A stretch of 13,738 nucleotides of DNA from NCBI GenBank assembly GCA_023415515.1, contig JAEZKH010000060.1, positions 1 through 13,738 on the forward strand, given 5' to 3'. Below are positions 6,792-13,429 of the stretch, piece after piece. The translations under genes were made by a program, and so were the position numbers. Source of the DNA: Actinomycetes bacterium (GTDB taxonomy: Bacteria; Actinomycetota; Actinomycetes; Mycobacteriales; Mycobacteriaceae). Position 1 is the first letter of the stretch; each line of letters begins with the position of its first letter. Under the pieces are notes generated by a model. The model was not told where the DNA came from. It saw only the letters and a list, made by a program, of their open reading frames with translations, and did no database searches.

Positions 6792-6820
6792 GGAGGTTCA
6801 TGAGGAGGTTGATGAGGAGG
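6785..6820. repeat. Three-copy 12-bp tandem repeat across two convergent stop codons
   Basis: TTCATGAGGAGG occurs at 6785-6796 and again exactly at 6797-6808; a third copy at 6809-6820 differs by one base (TTGATGAGGAGG). Copy one contains the TGA of the metallophosphoesterase (6789-6791). Copy two contains, on the other strand, the TGA of the methyltransferase (6798-6800). TCATGA is palindromic, so each perfect copy carries a stop for both strands. Copies two and three encode the Ser/Thr-rich tail of the methyltransferase. Confidence 0.95.
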
Positions 6821-7571
6821 CGTGCCGCAGCACGAGCAACTCGCCGGTGACAGCGCCCTCGGACAGCAGATCGGCGATCCGGTTGCTCTGCCGCTCGGCG
6901 ACCTGCCACGCCTGCGTGTCTCCGTAGCGCTCGGCAAGTGCGTCGGTGACGGCGTCGACGCGACGGTTCCAGTCCTGCGACGCGGCGGGCAGGTCGTCGG
7001 TGCCGCGCCAGGCCTGGATTCGAAGCCCCGCGTCATCGATCAGTGCGGCGAGCCCGTCCGGTGTCGGAAAGTGGTTGCCCTGTGGTTGTTTTCCCGACAC
7101 GGGTTCTCGTGCGACGAACACCAGCAGCGCTATCCGGCCGGGCGGCCGGACGGTCCGGCGTAGCTCGGTCAGGAGTTCGAGTTGGCGAGACGTCGTGCAC
7201 AGCACGCCGAGCGACCAAGCGGCGTCGAACGTCGCGTCGGCGAGCGGCAACGCCGAACCGACCGCTTGCACCACGGGAAAGCCGAAAAGTGTCCGCGCCG
7301 CGCGGCAGCCGCCTGCTTCCGGTTCGACCAGCAGCGGCACGGCACCGACCTTGTGCGCGGCGTATGCGGCGGGTCCGCCCACCCCTGCGCCGCAGTCGAG
7401 CATGGCCTCGTTCGCCGACAGCCCGAGCCCGGAGATCAGCCAGTCCAGTGCGGCCGGGCTTCCGCTGCCACGGCAGCCTGCCGGTATGTAGTGCTCGGGT
7501 CCGAGTCGTTGCGCCACCCGAGCCGTCCACTCGGCGACGGTGTCGAACTCGGCCTCCATCGCTTCGCTCAC
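6798..7571 (-). CDS. Class I SAM-dependent methyltransferase
   Basis: This 257-residue protein has a Rossmann-type methyltransferase core. Motif I is LDCGAGVGGPA (58-68), the acidic end of strand two is Glu83 in LLVEPE, motif II is LPLADATFDAAWSLGVL (108-124), and LTELRRTVRPPGRIALLVF follows. The GVGGPA form of motif I is shared with several small-molecule N- and C-methyltransferases, but the acceptor cannot be named. The GTG start (7571) overlaps the reductase stop as GTGA, so the two are translationally coupled; ATG 7559 is the alternative. The last residues, SSSTSS, come from the 12-bp repeat at 6785-6820 and may be a recent addition. The tight coupling to a folate-type reductase suggests a shared one-carbon role, which is inference. 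Confidence 0.9.
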   Translation of the reverse strand: MSEAMEAEFDTVAEWTARVAQRLGPEHYIPAGCRGSGSPAALDWLISGLGLSANEAMLDCGAGVGGPAAYAAHKVGAVPLLVEPEAGGCRAARTLFGFPVVQAVGSALPLADATFDAAWSLGVLCTTSRQLELLTELRRTVRPPGRIALLVFVAREPVSGKQPQGNHFPTPDGLAALIDDAGLRIQAWRGTDDLPAASQDWNRRVDAVTDALAERYGDTQAWQVAERQSNRIADLLSEGAVTGELLVLRHASSSTSS

Positions 7572-8548
7572 GACGCCGCCTCGACCTTGATTCGGCGCCC
7601 GACTTCGGCCTTGATCTCCGCGCCGACCCGGGCGCCTGACGCCGACGCGAGACCCGAGAGATTCACGCCTGCGACGCCGTCGATCCCCAACAGCGCCTGC
7701 GCCTCGGCGACGGCCGCCGACACCCCGGCTTCGATCGGGTCCTCCGAGTCCAGCACCTCGTTGACGACCTCCTGGTCGAGTTGCAGACCCGGCAGGCCCT
7801 GTAGAACGGCCGCGGAGACCGGGTCGGTGAAGACGGCGACGGCGGCGATGACCGGGATCGTCAGGCCGTCAGCCCGTGCCAGCCGCATGAAGTCGGCGAC
7901 CATTGCCGGGACGCGCAGATGGTTGAGCACCGCCAGGCTGGCACCGGCCCGCTGCTTTTCGACCAGCCGCCGCGGGCGCGCGGCCACCGGGGGTGCGCTC
8001 GGCGTCTCGGGGACGGCCGCGACCATGCCGACCGAAGCGGCAAGACAAACCAGACGCGGACCGTCGAGGTCGAAGGTCTGTGTGACGTCGGGCCGGACGT
8101 CGTAGCCGCGCCCGTCGCCGGTGACGCACAACACCGACCGCACACCGAGTGTGTGCAGCCCGCGAAGCTCCTGCTCGAGGACCACGCGGTTGCGGTCCCG
8201 ACACGACAGCGTGAGCCACGGCGTGACACCGGCGTCGAGCAGGAGCCGACCCATCAGCGTGGGCGGGAAGTCGGGCCGGTTCTGGTGTTCGCCGACAAGC
8301 ACGGCGTCGGCTGAGCCGGCCAGCACGGCGGCCGTGGCGGCGATGTCCGCCGCGTCGAACGGGTTTGCGCTGAAGTCGGTGAGGATCTGCGGCGCCGCCA
8401 CCGAACGAGGTGCTGCCTGCGGCCCCGACCACGCGACGACGTCGGGAAAAGCGCACGGGCCGGGACGCATCTCGCACTGCCCGTCGGGGCGCACACCACC
8501 GCACGGCCCGTAGTGCATCCTCTTGGGGCAATCGAGGTCTTCGGGCAA
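7568..8548 (-). CDS. Methylenetetrahydrofolate reductase-like protein with Cys-rich N-terminal domain
   Basis: Residues 1-35 hold the Cys-rich motif CPKRMHYGPCGG with Cys7, Cys16, Cys25 and Cys32, normally called the MTHFR C-terminal (MetV-like) domain, here at the N-terminus. A MetF-like TIM barrel follows: LTLSCRDRNRVVLEQELRGL (112-131), VTGD with Asp145 (the E. coli Asp120 position), KQRAGASLAVLNH and GVAGVNLSG. Against E. coli MetF by eye, Glu28 corresponds to Asp58 and Gln183 to Asn209, so two substrate-site residues appear changed. Methylene-THF reduction is therefore the family reaction, not a safe call. The start is TTG 8548: an in-frame TGA lies just upstream, GAGGGG stands five bases before the TTG, and the next ATG would remove Cys7. 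The gene is coupled to the methyltransferase by GTGA. Confidence 0.85.
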   Translation of the reverse strand: MPEDLDCPKRMHYGPCGGVRPDGQCEMRPGPCAFPDVVAWSGPQAAPRSVAAPQILTDFSANPFDAADIAATAAVLAGSADAVLVGEHQNRPDFPPTLMGRLLLDAGVTPWLTLSCRDRNRVVLEQELRGLHTLGVRSVLCVTGDGRGYDVRPDVTQTFDLDGPRLVCLAASVGMVAAVPETPSAPPVAARPRRLVEKQRAGASLAVLNHLRVPAMVADFMRLARADGLTIPVIAAVAVFTDPVSAAVLQGLPGLQLDQEVVNEVLDSEDPIEAGVSAAVAEAQALLGIDGVAGVNLSGLASASGARVGAEIKAEVGRRIKVEAAS

Positions 8549-8618
8549 CGCATCCCCTCACACATTCGTTGTTCGCACGCATGTACCCACCGGCGCGGAT
8601 CTCCAAGCGGCGTCGCCG

Positions 8619-9782
8619 TCATGTCCTGATCCGGCGGCACAGCGGAAGGCCTCCAACCACGAGGACCGCCGCGGTGACCGCGAAGGCGGTTCGCAGCCCC
8701 GCCGCCCCGGCCACGACACCCATCACGGCGGGTCCCGCGACGCCGCCGACCCCGAGGCAGAACAGCGACAGGACGAGACCGCTTGTCGGATGCGTGGGGT
8801 GCAGGCGCTGGTTCCAGATCGCCAAGAGCGCGGCGAACGGCATGTAGGCGAACCCGAACGCCAACGCGGCAAGCGCCGCGGGCCCCGCGTTCGACGGCGC
8901 GACGGCCAGGCCCACGATGGCGGCGGCGAGCACCCCGACGGCTGCCCGCATCGCACGGCCGAGACCCAGTCTGGCGACGGCGGCGCCGGTGGCAACGCCG
9001 CTGATGCCGCCGATGCCGACGAGAAGCCACAGCAGTGCGCCCCAGCGGGCACCGAGGCCCTCGCTGCGGACCATGTCCACCGCGAAGGTGAAGAAGACCG
9101 CCCCCGCCGCGCCGTACAGCGCGCTCATCGCGCACATCGGCAGCGCGTCGGCGGTCGGACGGAACCGCACCTCTCGGGCCGCCGCCGCGCGGGTGTCGCC
9201 GTCCGACATCGCCCGGTAGGCCAGCAGCGCCACGGCCGCGGCGAGTGCGGTGAGGACCAGCCAGATCGCGCGCCAGAGGTGTCCGGGCCGGTCGGCCGCC
9301 CACAGCGCCAGTGCGCCCGCGGCGATCAGCCCGAACGTGGTGCCGCTGCTGATGACCGAGAGCGCGGGGTCACGCCACCGCGGCGCCACGCCCGTGGTGA
9401 CGGCGTCGGCGAACGGACCCCACACCAGGCCTGAACTGGCCGCGGCGATCACCACCCCGGCGATCAGCATCGGCGCGTCGGCTGCGCAGGCGATCAACGC
9501 GAGGCCGGTGACCGCCGACAGGTTGGCCAGCAATACCGGCAACCGGGGGCCGTAGCGCGCGGTCAGCGCACCGCAGCTGAGCAGCGCCACCAGGTACATC
9601 GCCGAAGCGGCGCTGCCGATGGCGCCGATCACCGCAGTCGTGAGCCCGAACTCGGCCCGAAACGTCGTCACGAACAGGCCGAAGCCGTACCTGGCGAAGC
9701 CGAAGCCGACCCCGACCGCCGCGCAACCCGCCGCCGCGATGGGCAGGGCAGGCGACTGTTCCCCTCGTGTTACCGTCATCAT
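8619..9782 (-). CDS. YbfB/YjiJ-type (MFS_4) major facilitator transporter
   Basis: This 387-residue hydrophobic protein has about twelve predicted membrane helices. The first helix, VGVGFGFARYGFGLFVTTF, matches the GFGRFAYG-type signature of the YbfB/YjiJ branch. Charged loops such as LTARYGPRLP lie at the usual MFS motif A position. The substrate is unknown; the family is thought to export small molecules. The gene starts ATGATG at 9782-9777. The right arm of the inverted repeat at 9767-9799 holds TACCGT (9795-9790), a TANNNT box seven bases before the first ATG, so the transcript may be leaderless. It is divergent from the CGNR regulator, which probably controls it. It ends 70 bases before the reductase start, so readthrough is possible. 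Confidence 0.9.
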   Translation of the reverse strand: MMTVTRGEQSPALPIAAAGCAAVGVGFGFARYGFGLFVTTFRAEFGLTTAVIGAIGSAASAMYLVALLSCGALTARYGPRLPVLLANLSAVTGLALIACAADAPMLIAGVVIAAASSGLVWGPFADAVTTGVAPRWRDPALSVISSGTTFGLIAAGALALWAADRPGHLWRAIWLVLTALAAAVALLAYRAMSDGDTRAAAAREVRFRPTADALPMCAMSALYGAAGAVFFTFAVDMVRSEGLGARWGALLWLLVGIGGISGVATGAAVARLGLGRAMRAAVGVLAAAIVGLAVAPSNAGPAALAALAFGFAYMPFAALLAIWNQRLHPTHPTSGLVLSLFCLGVGGVAGPAVMGVVAGAAGLRTAFAVTAAVLVVGGLPLCRRIRT

Positions 9783-9799
9783 CTATTTGACGGTAACAC
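9767..9799. promoter_or_regulatory. Perfect 12-bp inverted repeat: probable operator shared by the MFS and CGNR genes
   Basis: GTGTTACCGTCA (9767-9778), nine bases, then TGACGGTAACAC (9788-9799) are exact reverse complements. The left arm lies inside codons 2-6 of the MFS gene. The right arm covers both the apparent -35 box of the CGNR gene and the apparent -10 box of the MFS gene. A dimer bound here would block both transcripts. The neighbouring CGNR protein is the natural candidate ligand, which is inference. Confidence 0.85.
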
Positions 9800-9815
9800 A
9801 GCCGGAGCCGATACT
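9787..9815 (+). promoter_or_regulatory. Sigma-70-type promoter of the CGNR regulator, probably leaderless
   Basis: TTGACG (9787-9792), a 17-base spacer, then GATACT (9810-9815) is close to the housekeeping consensus. Transcription would start near 9822-9824, on or next to ATG 9824. That fits the leaderless transcripts common in mycobacteria and the lack of a good ribosome site. The -35 box lies in the inverted repeat. Confidence 0.7.
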
Positions 9816-9823
9816 GGACGGCG

Positions 9824-10441
9824 ATGCGCGCATTCCGAAGCGATGACACAGCGCTTGCCGTCGAAGACCTCCTCGACAAGGCGCTGTCGCTGAAACCTGC
9901 GCCTGCGCCGTTGCAGCGCGTGCAGGCGGTGCTCAACACCCGCAACCTGCTCGGCGGATACGACCTGCTCGCCGACGCGGAAACGGCGCGCCGTTGCCTC
10001 GCGCTGGTCGCCGCGCGGGACGGCAGTCGGGCACCGCGCGACTGCGACGAGTCCGAGTTGTCACAGCTGCGCGAAGTGAGGGAAGCGGTTCGCGATCTGC
10101 TGCTGGCGCATGCGGACGGCCGTCCACCGGCCCCCGGCGTCCGACAGCGTCTTCGCGCCGCGGGCGCCGACGTGCGACTGAGCGTCGACCTCGACCCGTC
10201 GGGCCGACCGATCATGGTGGCGCCGAGCGACTCTCGCGGCGTGCACCGCATCGCCGCCGAAGTGCTTGCGGGCATCGCGTCGGCCGATGCCGACCAGTTA
10301 CAGCGGCTGAAGGCCTGCGCTAATCCCGGTTGCGGCTGGGTGTTCTACGACACGAGCCGCAGTCGCAGCGGCACGTGGTGTGCGATGAACGTGTGCGGGG
10401 CACGGCACAAGATGGAGAGGTATCGCAGTCGGCGGCGGTGA
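9824..10441 (+). CDS. CGNR zinc-finger transcriptional regulator (ABATE domain)
   Basis: This 205-residue protein has an N-terminal ABATE-type helical domain containing VQAVLNTRNLLGGYDLLAD (33-51). The C-terminal zinc finger is CANPGCGWVFYDTS (Cys165, Cys170), then WCAMNVCGARHKMERYRSRR (Cys186, Cys191). All four ligands are present. The name-giving CGNR reads CGAR here (Asn to Ala at residue 193), a small deviation in the DNA-binding end. ATG 9824 agrees with the leaderless promoter. The gene is divergent from the MFS transporter, with a perfect palindrome between them, and its stop is nine bases from the convergent glutamate-synthase-like stop. Family members are mostly uncharacterised regulators; a repressor role is inferred. 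Confidence 0.92.
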   Translation: MRAFRSDDTALAVEDLLDKALSLKPAPAPLQRVQAVLNTRNLLGGYDLLADAETARRCLALVAARDGSRAPRDCDESELSQLREVREAVRDLLLAHADGRPPAPGVRQRLRAAGADVRLSVDLDPSGRPIMVAPSDSRGVHRIAAEVLAGIASADADQLQRLKACANPGCGWVFYDTSRSRSGTWCAMNVCGARHKMERYRSRRR

Positions 10442-10450
10442 CGCCCCGGC

Positions 10451-12055
10451 TCAGCCCGCGGCAGAGGTCGATGGCGGCGCCGAATCATCCTGCGTTTCAA
10501 CGGTCGTCATCAATCGGGTGATCTCGTCGCGGTCGGCGGGTGACGGCATGCCCATTCCCGGCTTGTAGCCGTAGACCTCGTGCAGCGGCGTGGATCCGGT
10601 GCGCCCGGTGAGGATGTCCACCGACTCCACGTCGATCAGGCCCGGGTGCTCGACCCCGCAGGTTTCGGCGACCTTCACCAGGTCACGGCGCAGCGCCTTG
10701 ATGTAGTTCGCCACCCGCACCGCCTTCACCTCGGGCACCAGCCCGCGGGCCAGCCAGGCGTTCTGGGTTGCCACGCCGGTGGGACAGTTGTCGGTGTGGC
10801 ACCGCTGCGCCTGAATGCAGCCAACCGCGAGCATCGCCTCCCGTGCCACGTTGACCATGTCGCTGCCGAGCGCGAAGGCGATCACCGCGTTGTCCGGCAG
10901 ACCGAGTTTTCCGCCGCCGATGAACGCGACCCGCTCGGCAAGGCCCTGTTCGGCGAAGATGCGGTACACCCTGGCGAAGCCGACCTGGAAGGGAAGCGAC
11001 ACGGTGTCGGTGAAGATGAGCGGCGCCGCGCCGGTGCCCCCCTCCCCGCCGTCGATGGTGACGAAGTCGACGCCGCGTCCCGTCGACCGCATCAGATCGG
11101 TCAGCTCGTACCAGAACTCGTCGTCGCCGACCGCCGACTTGATCCCCACCGGCAGCCCCGTTTCCGCAGCCAGCATCTCGACCCAGTCGAGGAGGCTGTC
11201 GGCGTCGCAGAACTCCGCATGCCGTGACGGGCTGACGCAGTCCCGACCCGCCGGTATGCCGCGGGCCTCGGCGATCTCTGCGGACACCTTCGGCGCGGGC
11301 AGCAGCCCGCCGAGGCCCGGCTTGGCGCCCTGGCTCAGCTTGATCTCCAGGGCACGCACCGGAGCGCTCGCCACCACGGACTTGAGTTTCTCGACATCGA
11401 AGCGACCCTCGGCGGTGCGGCACCCGAAGTACGCGGTCCCGATCTGGAAGATCAGCTCACCGCCGTGTCGGTGGTGGCGGGACAGTCCGCCCTCGCCGGT
11501 GTTGTGCAGACAGTCAGCGAGCGCCGCCCCGCGGTTGAAGGCCTCCACGGCGTTGGCCGACAGCGAGCCGAAGCTCATCGCCGAGATGTTCACGACAGAC
11601 GACGGGCGAAAGGCGCCGGGTCTGCCGCGTGCCGCGCCGATCACCTTGGCGCACGGCAATTTCACTTCGTGTGACGCCTTCGGCGCCGACGAGGCCGTCG
11701 CGCGGGCGAAGGTCTTGTGCTTGATCACCGGGTAGCCGGCCGTGTACTCCAGATCGTTGTCGGTGCCGAAGCCGAAGTAGTTGTTCTCGTTCTTCGCCGA
11801 GGCGTACACCCACCGACGCTGGTCGCGGGTGAACGGCCGCTCCTCGTTGTTGGCGGCGACGATGTACTGCCGCAACTCGGGGCCCACAGCCTCGATGAGG
11901 TAGCGCGCGTGGCCCAGCAGCGGGAAGTTGCGCAACAGGGCATGCCTGCGTTGAAAGAGGTCTCGCGCGGCGACCGCACCCAAGGTCGAGGCCACTGCGG
12001 CTACGGCGGTACGAACGGCCCTGCCCATTCGGGCAGTGTTTCCGCGTCGCACCAT
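10451..12055 (-). CDS. FMN-binding glutamate synthase-like protein with 3Fe-4S motif, no amidotransferase domain
   Basis: This 534-residue protein matches the FMN/synthase part of glutamate synthase. Visible marks are NISAMSFGSLSANAVEAFNR (156-175), EIKLSQGAKPGLGG (237-250), DGGEGGTGAAP (335-345) and GGGKLG (380-385). The 3Fe-4S cluster motif Cys413-x5-Cys419-x4-Cys424 lies within CIQAQRCHTDNCPTGVATQ. There is no N-terminal glutamine amidotransferase domain and no C-terminal GXGXG domain, so it cannot take ammonia from glutamine by itself. The reaction of these stand-alone proteins is unsettled. Residues 11-30 are weakly hydrophobic and may anchor it to the membrane. The open frame extends to 12757, but that part is antisense to the MFS gene. 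ATG 12055 is the working start; 12028 and 12112 are alternatives. Confidence 0.9.
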   Translation of the reverse strand: MVRRGNTARMGRAVRTAVAAVASTLGAVAARDLFQRRHALLRNFPLLGHARYLIEAVGPELRQYIVAANNEERPFTRDQRRWVYASAKNENNYFGFGTDNDLEYTAGYPVIKHKTFARATASSAPKASHEVKLPCAKVIGAARGRPGAFRPSSVVNISAMSFGSLSANAVEAFNRGAALADCLHNTGEGGLSRHHRHGGELIFQIGTAYFGCRTAEGRFDVEKLKSVVASAPVRALEIKLSQGAKPGLGGLLPAPKVSAEIAEARGIPAGRDCVSPSRHAEFCDADSLLDWVEMLAAETGLPVGIKSAVGDDEFWYELTDLMRSTGRGVDFVTIDGGEGGTGAAPLIFTDTVSLPFQVGFARVYRIFAEQGLAERVAFIGGGKLGLPDNAVIAFALGSDMVNVAREAMLAVGCIQAQRCHTDNCPTGVATQNAWLARGLVPEVKAVRVANYIKALRRDLVKVAETCGVEHPGLIDVESVDILTGRTGSTPLHEVYGYKPGMGMPSPADRDEITRLMTTVETQDDSAPPSTSAAG

Positions 12056-12121
12056 CCCGAAACAGGGCGCCCGGTCCGCGGTGGCGGGAGTCGAGGTGAG
12101 TCGTAAAAACATCGAAGTGCT
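12056..12121. promoter_or_regulatory. Divergent promoter zone between the glutamate synthase-like and MFS genes
   Basis: The 66-base gap holds an AT-richer patch (TCGTAAAAACATCG at 12101-12114) that runs into the palindrome TATGCATA at 12121-12128, unusual in this GC-rich window. Both divergent promoters presumably lie here. No convincing paired -35/-10 boxes were found for either strand. Confidence 0.3.
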
Positions 12122-13423
12122 ATGCATATAGCCATGTCTCTCGTCGGCCGCGCACCGCACGGCGGCCGTCGGACGCCCGCGGCGGCCACCGCCCCGCCCC
12201 GCCCGCGCGGCGCGCTGGGGCTGATGTTCGACCCGGTGTTCGGGGCGCTGTTCTGGGGCAAGATGTTCGCGGTCGTGGCCGTCTGGACGCACGGCATCGT
12301 CGCCGCGATCGTCATGTACGACGCGACGGGCTCGGCGCTGATGGTCGGGATGGTCGGCGTCGTACAGTTCGGCCCCCAGCTGATCCTGAGCCCGACGACC
12401 GGCAAGTGGGCCGACGTCGGCAATCCCGCGCGGCAGATCCTGCTCGGCCGGGTGTTGTGCGTCGCCGGCTCGGGGCTCGCCGCGGTATGGCTGTATCGCG
12501 AAGGTGGGCCGACGGGCACGTCCGCCGCGGTCGGCGTGCTCATCGGATCGTTGCTGGTCGGGCTGGGTTTCGTCGTCGGCGGTCCGGCGATGCAGTCGAT
12601 CGTCCCGACCCTCATTCGCGACGGCGAGCTGTCCACCGCGATGGCGCTCAACAGCATGCCGATGACGATCGGCCGTGTGGTGGGGCCGGCGTCCGGCGCC
12701 TACCTGGCGGCGCACCTCGGTTCGGCGGCCGGTTTCGCCGTGAGCGCGGGCCTGCACTTCGTGTTCGCGCTCTTCCTGGTCGCGGTGCGCTTCCCGGCGC
12801 CACCGGAGCGGCGTGCGGACACCGACTACCGCGTGCGCACCGCGCTGAGATACGTGTGGCGCGACCGCCCGCTGCTGTTGGCTCTGCTGTCGGTCACCAC
12901 GGTCGGCATCGCGTCGGACCCGTCGATCACGTTGACCCCGTCGCTGGCCGACGAACTCGGCGGCGGCACAGCGCTGATCGGCACGCTGTCGGCGACGTTC
13001 GGTGTGGGCGCGGGCGTCGGGATGACGATGCTGGCGATGATGCGGGGCCGACTGGCCTCGCCCCGGGTGTCGGCGATCGGAATCGCGGGGTTGACGGTCG
13101 GCAGCGCGGTTCTCGCACTGGGTTCGGCGCCCGCTGTCGCGATCGCCGGATTCGCCATCGCCGGACTGGGTTTCGGCTGGGCCATGACGGGACTGGCCAC
13201 GCTGGTACAGGAGCGGGCGCCGGAGATCCTGCGCGGCCGGATCATGGCGCTGTGGCTCGTCGGGTTCCTCGGCTCACGGCCGATCGCCGCCGCGCTGCTC
13301 GGCGGTACCGCGGATGCGGTCGGCGTGCAGGTGGCGTTCGCGGTCGCGGCCGCGCTGTGCGCGGCGGTCGCGGTGTTCTGCCGACCGTCACGCTTGACAG
13401 GGCCACTGCCGGATCAGTTGTGA
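12122..13423 (+). CDS. EntS-like (MFS_3) major facilitator exporter
   Basis: This 433-residue protein has about twelve predicted membrane helices. A cytoplasmic Pro/Arg-rich head of about 30 residues precedes FDPVFGALFWGKMFAVVAVW, where the family usually has a phenylalanine-leucine-tryptophan start. SPTTGKWADVGNPARQILL (motif A region) and MALNSMPMTIGRVVGPASGA follow. This resembles the enterobactin exporter EntS and related drug or siderophore exporters; the substrate is unknown and no siderophore gene is near. The second half has LVQERAPEILRGRIMALW, also typical. The start is ATG 12122 or, in frame, ATG 12134; neither has a clear ribosome site. The gene is divergent from the glutamate synthase-like gene and its stop is six bases from the convergent nitroreductase stop. 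Confidence 0.9.
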   Translation: MHIAMSLVGRAPHGGRRTPAAATAPPRPRGALGLMFDPVFGALFWGKMFAVVAVWTHGIVAAIVMYDATGSALMVGMVGVVQFGPQLILSPTTGKWADVGNPARQILLGRVLCVAGSGLAAVWLYREGGPTGTSAAVGVLIGSLLVGLGFVVGGPAMQSIVPTLIRDGELSTAMALNSMPMTIGRVVGPASGAYLAAHLGSAAGFAVSAGLHFVFALFLVAVRFPAPPERRADTDYRVRTALRYVWRDRPLLLALLSVTTVGIASDPSITLTPSLADELGGGTALIGTLSATFGVGAGVGMTMLAMMRGRLASPRVSAIGIAGLTVGSAVLALGSAPAVAIAGFAIAGLGFGWAMTGLATLVQERAPEILRGRIMALWLVGFLGSRPIAAALLGGTADAVGVQVAFAVAAALCAAVAVFCRPSRLTGPLPDQL

Positions 13424-13429
13424 CACAAG

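Noticed and set aside
6791..6820. Repeated GAGGAGG as ribosome sites for a hidden rightward gene
   Set aside because: The repeats lie in the end of the leftward methyltransferase, and no plausible rightward gene follows. The purine runs are explained by the tandem repeat.
8549..8618. Riboswitch or leader in front of the reductase-methyltransferase pair
   Set aside because: The gap is only 70 bases and shows no recognisable aptamer core or strong hairpin. That is too short for a cobalamin or SAM riboswitch with an expression platform.
8523..9434. 303-residue plus-strand frame opposite the MFS_4 transporter
   Set aside because: It is extremely rich in Arg, Gly, Glu and Asp, has no motif, and is antisense to a clear membrane transporter.
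12121..12134. TATGCATA as a -10 box giving a leaderless EntS-like transcript
   Set aside because: No hexamer here fits TANNNT at the right distance and no -35 box pairs with it, so it is noted only as an AT-rich palindrome.
12056..12757. Long N-terminal extension of the glutamate-synthase-like frame (to 768 residues)
   Set aside because: It is antisense to the well-supported MFS gene, is His/Arg/Asp-rich without domain character, and the family N-terminus begins near 12055.
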